DNA from: Aeromicrobium sp. 9AM
Lineage (GTDB): Bacteria; Actinomycetota; Actinomycetes; Propionibacteriales; Nocardioidaceae
DNA length: 64,000 nucleotides
Direction: 5' to 3'
NCBI RefSeq assembly: GCF_902506105.1
Contig: NZ_LR733304.1
Location: 1,659,458-1,723,457, forward strand
The notes under the pieces are model-generated. The model was not told the origin of the DNA. It searched no databases and saw nothing but the letters and a program-made list of their open reading frames with translations. A program made the position numbers and the translations under genes. Positions 34,487 to 44,719 of this stretch are shown here, in pieces (the stretch's first letter is position 1; each line of letters begins with the position of its first letter).

Positions 34487-35326
34487 TCAGGCGCCCCTGT
34501 AGTCGTCCGGGATCACAGCCACGGGGCAATGGGCCCGCTTCAGGACCTCGGCGGCCAGCGGGCGCGCCAGCGCGAAGGGCAGACCGTGACGGTGCGGACG
34601 GCCGACCACGACGAGCTCAGAGCGCTCGGTCGCCCGGATGCACGCGTCGTCTGCCTCGTCGATCGGGAAGCTCAGCAGCACACGGACATCGGGATACTGC
34701 TCTGACCAGCCGGCGAGGATCTCCCCGACGTTGGCGCGTACGGCCTCGGAGTCCTCGCGCGTCGTGGCGGGCGGGATCGCGTGCAACACGTGCAGGACGT
34801 TGCCGAACGCGCCTGCCTGCTCGAACGCGAACTGCAACGCGCCCTTGGCCGGGGTGTCGCCGTCGAGCGCGATCACCACGCCGCCGGTCAGTGGGGTGGG
34901 ATAGGCGCGTTCCGCCACGACCACGACGGGGCAGCTTGCGTGGAGGGCGATGTGCGACGCAATGGCACCTCCGAGAAGACGGTCTGGCCACGAGACATGG
35001 TCCGCACCGATGACCAAGACGTTCGCATCGGCCGACGCCGCTTCGAGCGCCTCGATGGGTGCGGTGGTCGTCAGCTCATACGTCACCGGGACCGGCGTGA
35101 CTTCCTGCTCGACGAAATGCCGCGCGTCGTCCAGCACCTGCTGGCCGACTTCACGGATCTCCGTCTCGAACTCGGGGCTGACGTAGAACGCGTCGGCCGG
35201 CAAGCCGGCCGAGTGGAGGACGCGCACACCAGAACCCCGACGGTGTGCCTCCCTCAAGGCAAAGCGGAGGGCGGTCGGCTGCTTGTCGCCGACGCCCACG
35301 ACGACAGACGTGCCGTTGGTGTCCAT
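34487..35326 (-). CDS. Tandem universal stress protein (QP-type)
   Basis: 279 residues with two USP domains. Domain 1 starts VVVGVGDKQPTALRFALREA; this QPxxLxxA signature is shared with three other USPs in this window. Neither domain has the ATP loop G-2x-G-9x-G-S/T: domain 1 reads VIGADHVSWPDRLLGG and domain 2 VVGRPHRHGLPFA. First gene of the arginine deiminase operon, with AGGAGG before the ATG and paired DosR-like boxes 59 bp upstream. Confidence 0.9.
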   Translation of the reverse strand: MDTNGTSVVVGVGDKQPTALRFALREAHRRGSGVRVLHSAGLPADAFYVSPEFETEIREVGQQVLDDARHFVEQEVTPVPVTYELTTTAPIEALEAASADANVLVIGADHVSWPDRLLGGAIASHIALHASCPVVVVAERAYPTPLTGGVVIALDGDTPAKGALQFAFEQAGAFGNVLHVLHAIPPATTREDSEAVRANVGEILAGWSEQYPDVRVLLSFPIDEADDACIRATERSELVVVGRPHRHGLPFALARPLAAEVLKRAHCPVAVIPDDYRGA

Positions 35327-35384
35327 GATTCCTCCTGGCTGTTCGCTGTCCTCCCAGCATTCGTCGGCCGCCACCGAAGAGACA

Positions 35385-35420
35385 CGGGCTGCCGTCCCCA
35401 TGTGCGGGGACCAAGGTCCC
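35385..35420. promoter_or_regulatory. Tandem DosR-like boxes between the USP/arc operon and devS
   Basis: CGGGCTGCCGTCCC (35385-35398, 8 of 10 core matches) and GGGACCAAGGTCCC (35407-35420, perfect) have centres 22 bp apart in the divergent gap. They lie 59 bp from the USP start and 82 bp from devS, so DevR could control both its sensor and the arginine deiminase operon. Confidence 0.85.
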
Positions 35421-35501
35421 CCGGTCTGACCCGGCGCACGTGACGCGCATTCCGGCGTAACCTGTGGCCGGGGAGCACACACGGAGGGAAACCTGCCTGC
35501 G

Positions 35502-37181
35502 ATGGCTGAACCTGGATCCACCGGACCGAAGCTGGAGTTCGAGTCAGTCCTGACTCATTTCGTCGAGCGTGCCGAGGAGATGATGAACTCGCAGTCACGC
35601 ATGCGAGACCTCATCCGCATCAACAACGAGCTCACGAGCAACCTCGACCTCCCCAACGTCCTTCGGAGGATCGTGGAGATCGGCAAGGAGCTGCTCAACG
35701 CCCGGTATGCCGCGATGGGTGTGATCGGCGACGAACGCCGACTGGAGCAGTTCATCCACGTCGGAATGGCGCCCGAGGTGTACCAGCAGATCGATCACCT
35801 GCCAGAAGGCAAGGGGTTGCTGGGCGCACTCATCGACGATCCTCAGCCGGTTCGGCTCAAGACCATCGCCTCCGACGCGCGCTCCAGTGGCTTCCCGGCG
35901 AACCACCCGCCCATGGACAGCTTCCTGGGCGTTCCCATCCGCGTCAGAGACGAGGTCTACGGCAATCTCTACCTGACCGACAGTCTCAAAGGCGCCTTCA
36001 CCCCCGACGACGAGGAGCTGGCGGAGGCTCTGGCCGCAACGGCCGGTATCGCGATCGAGAACGCACGGCTCTTCGATGACTCCTCGTATCGGGCGAGGTG
36101 GTCATCGGCGCTCGCCGAGACCGCCCGAAGGCTCATGAAGGACGATGACGAGGACCAGTTGGGTGTCATCGCGGAAGAGGTGCGCACCCTGGCGGACGCT
36201 GACCTGGTCGTGATCGCGCTGATCACGGACGACCGCGACCATATCGTCGTCGAACGCGCGGCCGGTGAGAGCACCGATGAGCTCATCCAACGGTCATTTC
36301 CCCTGGCCGACACGTTTGCAGGCCGCGCAATCGCGGAGGGCGCACCCATCCTCGTCGGGGAGGAGAGCAGCTTCGCGCCGTACGGCCTCGCGCACGAGGC
36401 CCTGCTCGGCAACTCGATGGTGATCCCCTTCGGTCGGCACGACCACCCCCGCGGCGTGCTCGCCGTGACCCGGGCGAAGGGGCGGGCTCCGTTCAGCTCG
36501 CGGGACATCGACCTGGGCGCGTCCTTCGCCAGCCACATCAGCGTGGCGCTGGATCGTGAGGACTCCCAACGTGCCCGTCGTCGGGTTGCGCTGCTCGAGG
36601 ACCGGAGCCGTATCGCTCGAGACCTTCACGACCACGTGATCCAACGACTCTTCGCCACCGGCCTGAACCTGCAGGGCACCGCAGCGGTCCTGGGTGGCGA
36701 AGCGGCCGACCAGATCGCAGCCCAGGTCGACGAGATCGACGGCGCCATTGCTCAGATCAGACAGAGCATCTTCGCGATGCGGCGAGACCCCGAGTCGACG
36801 GCCGTGAGCGTTCGCGCACGTATCCTGGAGATTGTCGACCGAATCAGCGACCAGATGCCCAGCAAGCCTCGGGTGACGTTCTCCGGACCCGTCGACCTGA
36901 TGGCGTCGGGGACGCTGACGGATGACATCGCCGCTGTCGTCACAGAATCGCTCGCGAACGTGGCCCGGCACGCTCAGGCCACCAAGATCGACATCAGCGT
37001 GACAGCCGCGGCCGGTCTGGTCACCGTCGAGGTGACCGACAACGGGGTCGGGCCGGGCAGCTCACCACGGCTCAGCGGCCTCGACAACTTGCGTCAACGT
37101 GCAGAGTCGCAAGGAGGAACATTCGCGATCCACGAGGCACCTGGTGGCGGCAGCCGACTCGCGTGGTCCGTCCCGACCTGA
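35502..37181 (+). CDS. devS: DevS/DosS-type two-GAF sensor histidine kinase
   Basis: 559-residue cytosolic kinase: GAF-A (about 45-190), GAF-B (about 205-355), HisKA_3 with phospho-His 376 (RIARDLHDHVIQRLF), and HATPase ending GVGPGSSPRLSGLDNLRQRA. GAF-A contains GLLGALIDD and NHPPMDSFLGVPIRVRDEVYGNLYLTD-like sequence; His135 in NHPPM aligns with the haem-proximal His149 of M. tuberculosis DosS, so haem-based oxygen/NO/CO or redox sensing is expected. It stands opposite, not behind, devR. Shares a DosR-like promoter with the USP/arc operon. Confidence 0.93.
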   Translation: MAEPGSTGPKLEFESVLTHFVERAEEMMNSQSRMRDLIRINNELTSNLDLPNVLRRIVEIGKELLNARYAAMGVIGDERRLEQFIHVGMAPEVYQQIDHLPEGKGLLGALIDDPQPVRLKTIASDARSSGFPANHPPMDSFLGVPIRVRDEVYGNLYLTDSLKGAFTPDDEELAEALAATAGIAIENARLFDDSSYRARWSSALAETARRLMKDDDEDQLGVIAEEVRTLADADLVVIALITDDRDHIVVERAAGESTDELIQRSFPLADTFAGRAIAEGAPILVGEESSFAPYGLAHEALLGNSMVIPFGRHDHPRGVLAVTRAKGRAPFSSRDIDLGASFASHISVALDREDSQRARRRVALLEDRSRIARDLHDHVIQRLFATGLNLQGTAAVLGGEAADQIAAQVDEIDGAIAQIRQSIFAMRRDPESTAVSVRARILEIVDRISDQMPSKPRVTFSGPVDLMASGTLTDDIAAVVTESLANVARHAQATKIDISVTAAAGLVTVEVTDNGVGPGSSPRLSGLDNLRQRAESQGGTFAIHEAPGGGSRLAWSVPT

Positions 37182-37223
37182 CCTCGGCCTGCGGTCGGAA
37201 GGTACGGCGGATCCTTCGGCGGT

Positions 37224-37865
37224 TCAGGTGTCGTCGAGCAGCCGGCTGGCGAACACCGCTGCCTGGGTGCGCCGCTCGAGCCCGAGCTTAGACAGCACGT
37301 TCGACATGTAGTTCTTGATCGTCTTCTCGGCCAGGAACAGCCGCTCGCCGATCTGCCGGTTGGTCAGACCCTCCGCGACGAGCTCGAGGATGCGTCGCTC
37401 CTGAGGAGTCAGGCTCTTGAGCTCCTCCGGCTCTCCGGGTGCGCCCTCACGTAAGCGCTCCATGACCTTCGCCGTCACGCTCGGATCGAGCAGCGAACCG
37501 CCCTCGGCGACGTGCTTGACCGCCGTGACTAGGTCCTGGCCCTTGACCTGCTTGAGCACGTAGCCCGCCGCGCCGGCCATGATCGCGGAGAAGAGTGCCT
37601 CGTCATCGTCGTACGACGTCAGGATGATGGCCTTGGTCTCCGGGCGACTGGACCGGATCTCGCGGCAGACGTCGATGCCACTGCCGTCGGGGAGCCGCGC
37701 ATCCAGCACTGCGACGTCGGGCATCAGGGCCGGGATGCGGGCCAGTGCTGCCGCGACCGTGCCGGCCTCACCCACGACCTCGATGTCTCCGCTGCTCTCG
37801 AGTAGTTGCTTGAGGCCCCCACGTACGATCTCGTGGTCATCGAGCAGGAAGACGCGGATCGTCAT
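37224..37865 (-). CDS. devR: DevR/DosR-type response regulator (NarL/LuxR family)
   Basis: 213 residues: receiver domain with Asp9-Asp10, phospho-Asp55 (VLDARLPDGSG), Thr83 and Lys105, each one position later than D54/T82/K104 of M. tuberculosis DosR; LuxR helix-turn-helix LTNRQIGERLFLAEKTIKNYMSNVL and the C-terminal LGLERRTQAAVFA typical of DosR. It is the likely reader of the GGGAC-N4-GTCCC boxes across 19-57 kb. It lies 55 bp behind the P-type ATPase on the same strand with no clear box of its own, so it is probably cotranscribed with the ATPase. Confidence 0.94.
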   Translation of the reverse strand: MTIRVFLLDDHEIVRGGLKQLLESSGDIEVVGEAGTVAAALARIPALMPDVAVLDARLPDGSGIDVCREIRSSRPETKAIILTSYDDDEALFSAIMAGAAGYVLKQVKGQDLVTAVKHVAEGGSLLDPSVTAKVMERLREGAPGEPEELKSLTPQERRILELVAEGLTNRQIGERLFLAEKTIKNYMSNVLSKLGLERRTQAAVFASRLLDDT

Positions 37866-37920
37866 GAGGCTCCTTCGGTGGACGGGTGCCGTCCCAGTAT
37901 CGAGTGTGCACCAGAAGGTG

Positions 37921-40578
37921 TCAGGATGGTGAGCGCCGGCGCCGCCGGGCGCGTACGAGCTCGTCGACGCCCCACACCACGACGGGGAACGTCAATAGCG
38001 GTGCCACGTCCCGGACCGAGAGGGCCGAGGTGCCGAAGGGGCCTTGCAAGGGCGGCGCGTAGATGACAGCCGCTGCTACGGCGAGCTCGAAACCGATCCC
38101 CCACAGCAGGGGCCGGTTGCTGAAGACCCCGATGTCTCGCAGCGACGCACGTTCTGTGCGTGCGGCAAAGGCCGTTCCCACCTGGCAGAGCACGATCCCG
38201 AGAAACGTGATGGAAGTGGCTTCCAGGTACGTCGTGTGGAGTTCGGAGCCCGGCCCGGTGCCGTCGCCCGGCGACCATCCGCCCAGCTTCAGATGAAGCA
38301 AGAAGGCCGAGCTGGTCAGGACCGCTGATACGAGACCAAGGAGCCCCCAGGACCGCAGCAGGAGGCCTCGCGTGATGATGTGCTCGGCCTTCGGCCTGGG
38401 CGGGCGCCGCATAGTGCCGGGCTCGGCGTTCTCACGACCCAGCGCCAGAGCCGGGAGAGTTTCGGTGCCGAGGTCGACCGCGAGGATCTGCATGCCGGTG
38501 ATGCCCAGCGGGATTGCGCCTCCCGCGAGCGCGAACATCAGGAACGGGACGATCTCGGGCACGGCATGCGCAAAGACGTACACGATGAACTTGCGGATGT
38601 TCGCGTACACCTGCCGGCCCGACTCGATGGCGCGGACGATCGTGGCGAAGTCGTCGTCTGTCAGCACCATGCTCGCCGCTTCGCGCGCCACGTCGGTACC
38701 CCCGCGACCCATGGCGATGCCGATGTCGGCGTACCGGAGAGCGGGGGCGTCGTTGACCCCGTCCCCCGTCATCGCGAACACCTCGCCGACGGCTCGGACG
38801 CAGGTCGCGATCCGCAGCTTGTCTCGCGGTGAGGCACGCGCGAACACCACCTCGCCCGCGGCGACGAGCCCAGTGAGCTCGGCGTCGCTCATGCGGGCCA
38901 ACGCCTCACCGTCGACGACCGTGTGGACCTCGATGCCGACCTCGCGCGCGACTGCCGCAGCGGTGACCGGGCTGTCTCCCGTGATCACGTGGACACGTAT
39001 GCCGGCCGCGTGGCAACGGGCGACCGCGTCGGCGGCGTTCGGCCGCGGCGGGTCGATCAGGCCCACGAGCCCGACGAACCGCAGCCCGGCCTCGTCCTCG
39101 TCACGCGAGCGTCCAATGCTCTGCCCAGCTTTGTCCGCTAGCGCCAGAACACGGTAGCCGAGCCGCTCCATCCGCTCCGCCGCGTCCACGATGGAACGTC
39201 GTTCCGCCCCGTCGATGGCCCGACCGGCGTCTCCCGTTGTCGTGCAGAGGCCGAGCAGGGACTCGAGTGCACCCTTGCACAGCACCTCGTACCCGTCTTC
39301 CGTGCGAATCGTCACGGACATGCGGCGGAGGGCGGCGTCGAACCGCTGTCTCGCCTCGACGCGTTCAGCCTGCTGCTCGATGTCGAATGGCCCGCCATGG
39401 ACGCGGACGTGCTCGACCAGCGCCATCTCGGTCGGATCGCCCTCCACATCGCCGCCGTGGACGTGCAGGGAATGGCACCAGATCATGACGTGGAGTGCAG
39501 GATCGACGCCGGTGTCGTCGGGCGTCCAGACCTCGCGGACGGTCATGCGGTTCTGGGTCAACGTGCCGGTCTTGTCGGTGCAGATGGTCGATGTCGAGCC
39601 CAGAGTCTCCACCGCCGAGAGCCTCTTGACGATCGCGCCGTGGCGGGCGAGTCTGCGCACCCCGCCGGCAAGCGCGAGGGTGATCGTCGGCAGGAGGCCT
39701 TCCGGCACGTTGGCGATCAGGAGCCCGATCGCGAAGATCATGGCCGCCTTCCACGAGAGCCCGGCGGCGATCCCGACAGGCAGGAAGATCAGGCCTATCC
39801 CGACCGCGATCATCGAGACGACCCAGGCAACACGTTTGACCTGCACCTCCAAGGGACTCGGCTCGGTGCTGACCGAGGCGGTGAGGTCGGCCACGATCCC
39901 GATCTGGGTGCGGACACCGGTGGCGAACACCACGGCGCGCACCTCGCCGGCCACGACGGAGGTGCCGCGGAGGATGACCTGCGGTGCGTGCAGCAGAGCT
40001 CCGCGCTCGGGCCGGGCCACGGGGATCCGCTCGACGGCGACCGACTCCCCCGTCAGCATCGAAGCGTCGACACTGGCGGAGCCCGCGACGATGCGAGCGT
40101 CGGCGGGTGCCTTGTCGCCTTCGCCGACAATGATGACGTCGCCGGGCACCAGCTCGGTGGCAGCCAGGCTGACGAGCGTGCCGTCCCGCAGTGCCTGCGC
40201 CATGGGCGGCAGTGCGTCGTTGATGGCCTCGACGGCGTGCTCGGCCTGCCGCTCCTGGGTGAAGGCGAACGCCGCGTTGATCGTGAGGACCACGAGGATG
40301 GCACTGCCGAGAGTCAGCGACTCGGTGGCGAACGAGAGCACTGCGGCGCCCCAGAGCAGGATCGCCAAAGGGTGGATGAGCTGCTTGACGAGTGCATTGA
40401 CCCATGACGGCCGCCGACTGCCCGGCAGGGTGTTGCTGCCGTACGTCGCGCGCGCCGTCGTCACGTCACGACCCGAAAGCCCCGGTTGTGGACCGGCAAG
40501 ATCCAGCGGCGCGTCGGCCAGTCGCATCGGATCGCCCATCACAACGGTCGCTTCGGACGTCACCGTCTCCTGAGGCAT
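37921..40578 (-). CDS. ctpF: P2-type cation-transporting ATPase (CtpF-like)
   Basis: 885 residues: cation-ATPase N domain, actuator TGES (DASMLTGESVAV), helix 4 PEGLLPT, phosphorylation CTDKTGT (Asp335), hinge TGDGVNDAPALRYADIGIAMG, and C-terminal helix cluster. PEGLLPT places it in the P2 group (Ca2+ or Na+/K+ types). In M. tuberculosis CtpF is a DosR-regulon Ca2+ pump and this is probably the homologue. The ATG at 40578 (MPQETV) lacks a strong ribosome site; an ATG at 40539 is possible. Box 37 bp upstream. Confidence 0.9.
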   Translation of the reverse strand: MPQETVTSEATVVMGDPMRLADAPLDLAGPQPGLSGRDVTTARATYGSNTLPGSRRPSWVNALVKQLIHPLAILLWGAAVLSFATESLTLGSAILVVLTINAAFAFTQERQAEHAVEAINDALPPMAQALRDGTLVSLAATELVPGDVIIVGEGDKAPADARIVAGSASVDASMLTGESVAVERIPVARPERGALLHAPQVILRGTSVVAGEVRAVVFATGVRTQIGIVADLTASVSTEPSPLEVQVKRVAWVVSMIAVGIGLIFLPVGIAAGLSWKAAMIFAIGLLIANVPEGLLPTITLALAGGVRRLARHGAIVKRLSAVETLGSTSTICTDKTGTLTQNRMTVREVWTPDDTGVDPALHVMIWCHSLHVHGGDVEGDPTEMALVEHVRVHGGPFDIEQQAERVEARQRFDAALRRMSVTIRTEDGYEVLCKGALESLLGLCTTTGDAGRAIDGAERRSIVDAAERMERLGYRVLALADKAGQSIGRSRDEDEAGLRFVGLVGLIDPPRPNAADAVARCHAAGIRVHVITGDSPVTAAAVAREVGIEVHTVVDGEALARMSDAELTGLVAAGEVVFARASPRDKLRIATCVRAVGEVFAMTGDGVNDAPALRYADIGIAMGRGGTDVAREAASMVLTDDDFATIVRAIESGRQVYANIRKFIVYVFAHAVPEIVPFLMFALAGGAIPLGITGMQILAVDLGTETLPALALGRENAEPGTMRRPPRPKAEHIITRGLLLRSWGLLGLVSAVLTSSAFLLHLKLGGWSPGDGTGPGSELHTTYLEATSITFLGIVLCQVGTAFAARTERASLRDIGVFSNRPLLWGIGFELAVAAAVIYAPPLQGPFGTSALSVRDVAPLLTFPVVVWGVDELVRARRRRRSPS

Positions 40579-40614
40579 GGACTCGAGCCTGATCGTTGCA
40601 AGGCCCCGACCGTA

Positions 40615-40650
40615 GGGCCCAACGTCCCTACAGCTTGGGAAGCTCGGCCC
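40615..40650. promoter_or_regulatory. Tandem DosR-like boxes between ctpF and a USP gene
   Basis: GGGCCCAACGTCCC (40615-40628, 9 of 10) and GGGAAGCTCGGCCC (40637-40650, 8 of 10), centres 22 bp apart. They lie 37 bp from the ctpF start and 62 bp from the USP start, the same two distances that recur at other paired sites here. Confidence 0.82.
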
Positions 40651-40711
40651 TCGTTCAGAGCCGACACGCGCGGGACGCTGGACGCCAACGTCGCACCACC
40701 CAGGAGACAAC

Positions 40712-41194
40712 ATGCTTGCACAACCCATCGTCGTCGGGATCGACGGCGGACCCGCCTCAGTCGCAGCCCTTCAGGTCGCCATCCGGGAGGCCGAGCTCCG
40801 CCATTCTGAGGTCCACGCGATCATCTGTTGGCCGGCCGACGCCCGCAACGACGACTCCAGCTCCACGCGGTGCGACAGCCATGAGCGCGCCACCCAGATC
40901 CTGGAGCACGTCATCGGCGAGGCCACCCACCACAAGGCCGACCACGTCACGATCGTCCGTGAGGTCAGCCAGAGCTACGCCGGACCGACGCTCGTCGCAG
41001 CCGCACGCTCCGCCGACCTTCTCGTCGTGGGCTCGACCGACCGGGGACCGGGCACCCGCCACAGCACCCATCACACGGTCGAGCACTGCCTGCGGTACGC
41101 GGTCGCCCCCATCCTCGTCGTGCCGTGGACGCTCGCTGTCCTCGACGAGCGCGACATCGAGATGGACCTGCCGCAGGCTGCCGTCGCGCGTTGA
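40712..41194 (+). CDS. Single-domain universal stress protein
   Basis: 160 residues, one USP domain: VVGIDGGPASVAALQVAIREA at the start and PILVVPW at the end. The ATP loop is altered (VGSTDRGPGTRHSTHHT), lacking the G-2x-G-9x-G-S/T pattern. It lacks the QP signature of the tandem USPs in this window. AGGAG lies before the ATG. Convergent with ackA. Confidence 0.9.
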   Translation: MLAQPIVVGIDGGPASVAALQVAIREAELRHSEVHAIICWPADARNDDSSSTRCDSHERATQILEHVIGEATHHKADHVTIVREVSQSYAGPTLVAAARSADLLVVGSTDRGPGTRHSTHHTVEHCLRYAVAPILVVPWTLAVLDERDIEMDLPQAAVAR

Positions 41195-41246
41195 CTCCGT
41201 ACTGACGGAGCCGCGACAGCCAGGGAGTCGTGAATGCCGCGAACTC

Positions 41247-42338
41247 CTACGTCATCGCCGAGCGAGCACCGGCGGCGATCTCGAGGTCCTCACGAGAGGT
41301 GACCACGACAGTGTGCACAGCTGCTCCCTGCTCGGAGACGTCGAGGTCAGGGACCGCGTGCAGGTTGCGTTCGTGGTCCACCGCGACGCCGAGATAGCCG
41401 AGGCGATCGGCCGCAAGGGCGCGGACCGTGGCGGAGTTCTCACCCACCCCACCGGTGAAGACCAGCACGTCGAGCCCCGCGGTGGCAGCGGTCATCGCGG
41501 CGATGCCGCTGACGAGACTGTGGATGTAGACATCGAGGGCGAGCTGTGCGCGCTCGTCACCAAGGGCGACCTGCTTCTCAATGACCCGCTGATCGGCCGT
41601 TCCAGCCAGTCCCAAGAGGCCGGAGCGATGCTCCAGTGCATCGGCGATCTCGCCGGGCGTCAGCCGCTCGTGATCCTCGAGCCAGAGCAAGAGCCCCGGG
41701 TCGATGCTTCCCGACCGCGTCGCCATGACCAGACCTTCCAGCGGGGTGAAGCCCATCGTCGTGTCCACACTGCGACCGTTCTTCACGGCGCACAACGATG
41801 CACCGGCACCGAGATGACAGGTCACGATCCTGAGCTCGTCGACGGGTTCACCCACGAGCTGGGCCGCGGTGCGGGCGGCATACCCGTGCGACAGCCCGTG
41901 GAATCCGTAGCGGCGGATCGCGTACCGCTCCCGCCACGCCAGTGGCACGGCGTAAGTCGCTGCCTCCGCCGGCAGCGTTGCGTGGAACGCAGTGTCGAAG
42001 CACGCCACCACGGGGACGCCCGGTAGAGCTCGCGTCACGGCGTCGAGCGCCGCGAGCGACTTGGGCAGGTGCAAGGGCGCGAGCGAGGTCAGGTCGTTGA
42101 GTGCTGACCGCACCAGGGGACCCACACGGACGGGTGACGTGAAGTAGGCGCCTCCGTGGACGATTCGGTGGCCCACCACTCCGGGTGCTGGCCAGTCGGA
42201 GATCGCGTTGCGCAGCTCGTCGACGTCGATCGCGTGCGTGGCGGCGACCAGATCTGCCGACCGCTCCACCTCGTCGTGATCACCCAGAAGCCGCAGCTTC
42301 AGGCTCGACGAGCCTGCATTGACCACGAGCACTCGCAC
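41247..42338 (-). CDS. ackA: Acetate kinase
   Basis: 363 residues, ASKHA fold: LVVNAGSSSLKLRL at the start, GHRIVHGG, FDTAFHATLP, YGFHGLSHGYAA, CHLGAGASL, and FTGGVGENS. It makes ATP from the acetyl phosphate released by the adjacent phosphoketolase. GTG at 42338 is chosen (GGAGG eight bases upstream, two bases after the xfp stop); an ATG at 42365 would overlap xfp by 25 bp. Slightly shorter than the usual 395-400 residues. Confidence 0.94.
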   Translation of the reverse strand: MRVLVVNAGSSSLKLRLLGDHDEVERSADLVAATHAIDVDELRNAISDWPAPGVVGHRIVHGGAYFTSPVRVGPLVRSALNDLTSLAPLHLPKSLAALDAVTRALPGVPVVACFDTAFHATLPAEAATYAVPLAWRERYAIRRYGFHGLSHGYAARTAAQLVGEPVDELRIVTCHLGAGASLCAVKNGRSVDTTMGFTPLEGLVMATRSGSIDPGLLLWLEDHERLTPGEIADALEHRSGLLGLAGTADQRVIEKQVALGDERAQLALDVYIHSLVSGIAAMTAATAGLDVLVFTGGVGENSATVRALAADRLGYLGVAVDHERNLHAVPDLDVSEQGAAVHTVVVTSREDLEIAAGARSAMT

Positions 42339-42340
42339 GT

Positions 42341-44719
42341 TCAGTCCTCCGCCGGCCAGGTCCACCCGGAGATGGCCGGGTCGTCCTCGCCGTGCTCACG
42401 TGTGTACGCCCGCGCGGCCAGCCTCGCGTCCGACATCTCCTGCCTCAGTAACGCTGCTCGCGACCCCAGAGACGGGACCCGGTCGATGACATCCATCACG
42501 AGATGGAACCGGTCCAGATCGTTCAGCATGACCATGTCGAACGGCGTCGTCGTCGTGCCTTCCTCCTTGTAGCCACGCACGTGGATGTTGTGGTGGTTCG
42601 TACGCCGATACGTCAGCCGATGGATCAGCGACGGGTAGCCGTGGAAGGCGAAGATGACGGGCCTGTCGACCGTGAAGAGTGAGTCGAAGTCGTGGTCCGA
42701 GAGACCGTGGGGATGCTCAGTGTCCGGCTCGAGCCGCATCAGGTCAACGACGTTGATGACGCGCACCTTGAGGTGGGGCACGTGCCGCCGCAGCAGGTCG
42801 GCGGCCGCCAGGGTCTCCAGCGTCGGGATGTCACCGGAGCAGGCAAGCACGACATCGGGCTCGCCGCCGTCGTTGCTGGCCCATGGCCAGATGCCGAGAC
42901 CGCGCGTGCAGTGCGCGACCGCTTCATCGATCGTCAGGTAGGTCAGTGCCGGTTGCTTGCCGGCGACGATGACGTTGACGTAGTCGCGGCTACGGAGGCA
43001 GTGGTCGGCGACGGACAGCAGCGTGTTGGTGTCCGGCGGCAGGTAGACGCGGACGATCTCGGACTTCTTGTCGACGACGTGGTCGAGGAATCCGGGGTCC
43101 TGGTGCGAGAAGCCGTTGTTGTCCTGACGCCAGACGTGCGAGGTCAAGAGGTAGTTGAGCGAGGCGATCTCGGCACGCCAGGGAATGCGCCTTGTCGTCT
43201 TGAGCCACTTGGCGTGTTGGTTGAACATCGAGTCGACGATGTGGATGAAGGCCTCGTAGCAGTTGAACAGCCCGTGGCGACCGGTCAGCAGATAGCCCTC
43301 GAGCCAGCCTTGGCACAGATGCTCCGAAAGCACCTCCATGACGCGGCCGTCCGGCGACAAGGAGTCGTCGCCGGGAACCATGAGCGCGTCCCAGGCCCGG
43401 TCGGTCCGCTCGAACACGGCTCCGAGGCGGTTGGATGCGGTCTCGTCGGGCCCCATCAATCGGAAGCGATCGGGATTCTCCTCGATGACGGACGCGAGCA
43501 TGCTGCCGAGCGCCCGGGTGGCCTCGCTCAGCTCCGTGCCCGGTTGGTCGACGTCGACCGCGAAGGCACGAAAGTCCGGCATCACGAGGTCTCGCAGCAG
43601 CAGTCCCCCGTTGGCGTGAGGGTTGGCGCTCATGCGCCGGTCGCCGTGCGGCACGAGCGCTCGCAGAGCCGGCACCAACCGGCCGCTGCCGTCGAACAGC
43701 TCCTCCGGACGGTAGCTGCGCATCCATGCCTCGAGAAGCTCGCGGTGCCCAGAATTCGTACGGGTCTCCGCCAGCGGGACCTGATGGGAGCGCCAGGTGC
43801 CTTCGACGTCGTGTCCGTCGACCGTGTCGGGGCCGGTCCAGCCCTTTGGCGTGCGCAGCACGATCATGGGCCACCGCGGACGTCGGGTCATAGAGCCCTC
43901 GCGGGCGTCTCGCTGAATCGCCGCGATGCCGTCGATCGCCCGGTCGAGCGCGCCCGCGAGCTGTTGATGCACATCAACCGGATCATTGCCGGAAACCAGG
44001 ATCGGGTCGTGTCCGTATCCGCGCATCAGCTCGAGCAGCTCGGCTTCGGGGATGCGGGCCAGCACGGTCGGGTTCGCGATCTTGTAGCCGTTGAGGTGCA
44101 GGACCGGCAGCACCGCCCCGTCGGTGACCGGGTTGAGGAACTTGTTGGAGTGCCAGCTCGCCGCCAGCGGACCCGTCTCGGCCTCGCCGTCACCGACCAC
44201 GCACATGGCGACCAGGTCAGGGTTGTCGAACACCGCGCCGTACGCGTGGACGAGCGCATAGCCGAGCTCACCACCTTCGTGGATCGAGCCGGGCGTCTCG
44301 GGTGCAACGTGGCTCGGGATCCCGCCCGGGAACGAGAACTGCCGGAAGAGGGCGCGCATACCGTCCTCGTCCTCCGAAATCGAGGGATAGACCTCCGAGT
44401 ACGTGCCATCCAGGTAGGCGTTGGCAACGAGTCCGGGACCACCGTGTCCCGGACCCGTCACGTACAGGACCGAGAGGTCGCGCGCACGGATGACGCGGTT
44501 CATGTGCGCGTAGAGGAGGTTCAGGCCCGGCGTCGTGCCCCAGTGCCCCAGCAGGCGCGGTTTCACGTGCTCGGGCAGGAGGGGCTCGCGGAGGAGCGGG
44601 TTGTCCATCAGGTAGATCTGGCCGACGGACAGGTAGTTGGCGGCCCGCCAGTAGGCGTCGATCAGCTCGAGCTGCTCCGGGGCCAGGGTCACGGCTGGAC
44701 CGAGTTTCTGGGCGGTCAC
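42341..44719 (-). CDS. xfp: Xylulose-5-phosphate/fructose-6-phosphate phosphoketolase
   Basis: 792-residue ThDP enzyme: [22 protein letters not shown], ThDP/Mg motif [10 protein letters not shown], and [20 protein letters not shown]. Splits xylulose-5-P (or fructose-6-P) with phosphate into acetyl phosphate and glyceraldehyde-3-P. With ackA it gives one ATP per acetyl phosphate and needs no oxygen. GTG start overlaps the USP stop (GTGA). Member of the USP-xfp-ackA operon. Confidence 0.97.
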   Translation of the reverse strand: MTAQKLGPAVTLAPEQLELIDAYWRAANYLSVGQIYLMDNPLLREPLLPEHVKPRLLGHWGTTPGLNLLYAHMNRVIRARDLSVLYVTGPGHGGPGLVANAYLDGTYSEVYPSISEDEDGMRALFRQFSFPGGIPSHVAPETPGSIHEGGELGYALVHAYGAVFDNPDLVAMCVVGDGEAETGPLAASWHSNKFLNPVTDGAVLPVLHLNGYKIANPTVLARIPEAELLELMRGYGHDPILVSGNDPVDVHQQLAGALDRAIDGIAAIQRDAREGSMTRRPRWPMIVLRTPKGWTGPDTVDGHDVEGTWRSHQVPLAETRTNSGHRELLEAWMRSYRPEELFDGSGRLVPALRALVPHGDRRMSANPHANGGLLLRDLVMPDFRAFAVDVDQPGTELSEATRALGSMLASVIEENPDRFRLMGPDETASNRLGAVFERTDRAWDALMVPGDDSLSPDGRVMEVLSEHLCQGWLEGYLLTGRHGLFNCYEAFIHIVDSMFNQHAKWLKTTRRIPWRAEIASLNYLLTSHVWRQDNNGFSHQDPGFLDHVVDKKSEIVRVYLPPDTNTLLSVADHCLRSRDYVNVIVAGKQPALTYLTIDEAVAHCTRGLGIWPWASNDGGEPDVVLACSGDIPTLETLAAADLLRRHVPHLKVRVINVVDLMRLEPDTEHPHGLSDHDFDSLFTVDRPVIFAFHGYPSLIHRLTYRRTNHHNIHVRGYKEEGTTTTPFDMVMLNDLDRFHLVMDVIDRVPSLGSRAALLRQEMSDARLAARAYTREHGEDDPAISGWTWPAED

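Noticed and set aside
37882..37895. ACGGGTGCCGTCCC as a box for devR
   Set aside because: Only 6 of 10 matches, no partner at 22 bp; cotranscription with ctpF explains devR better.
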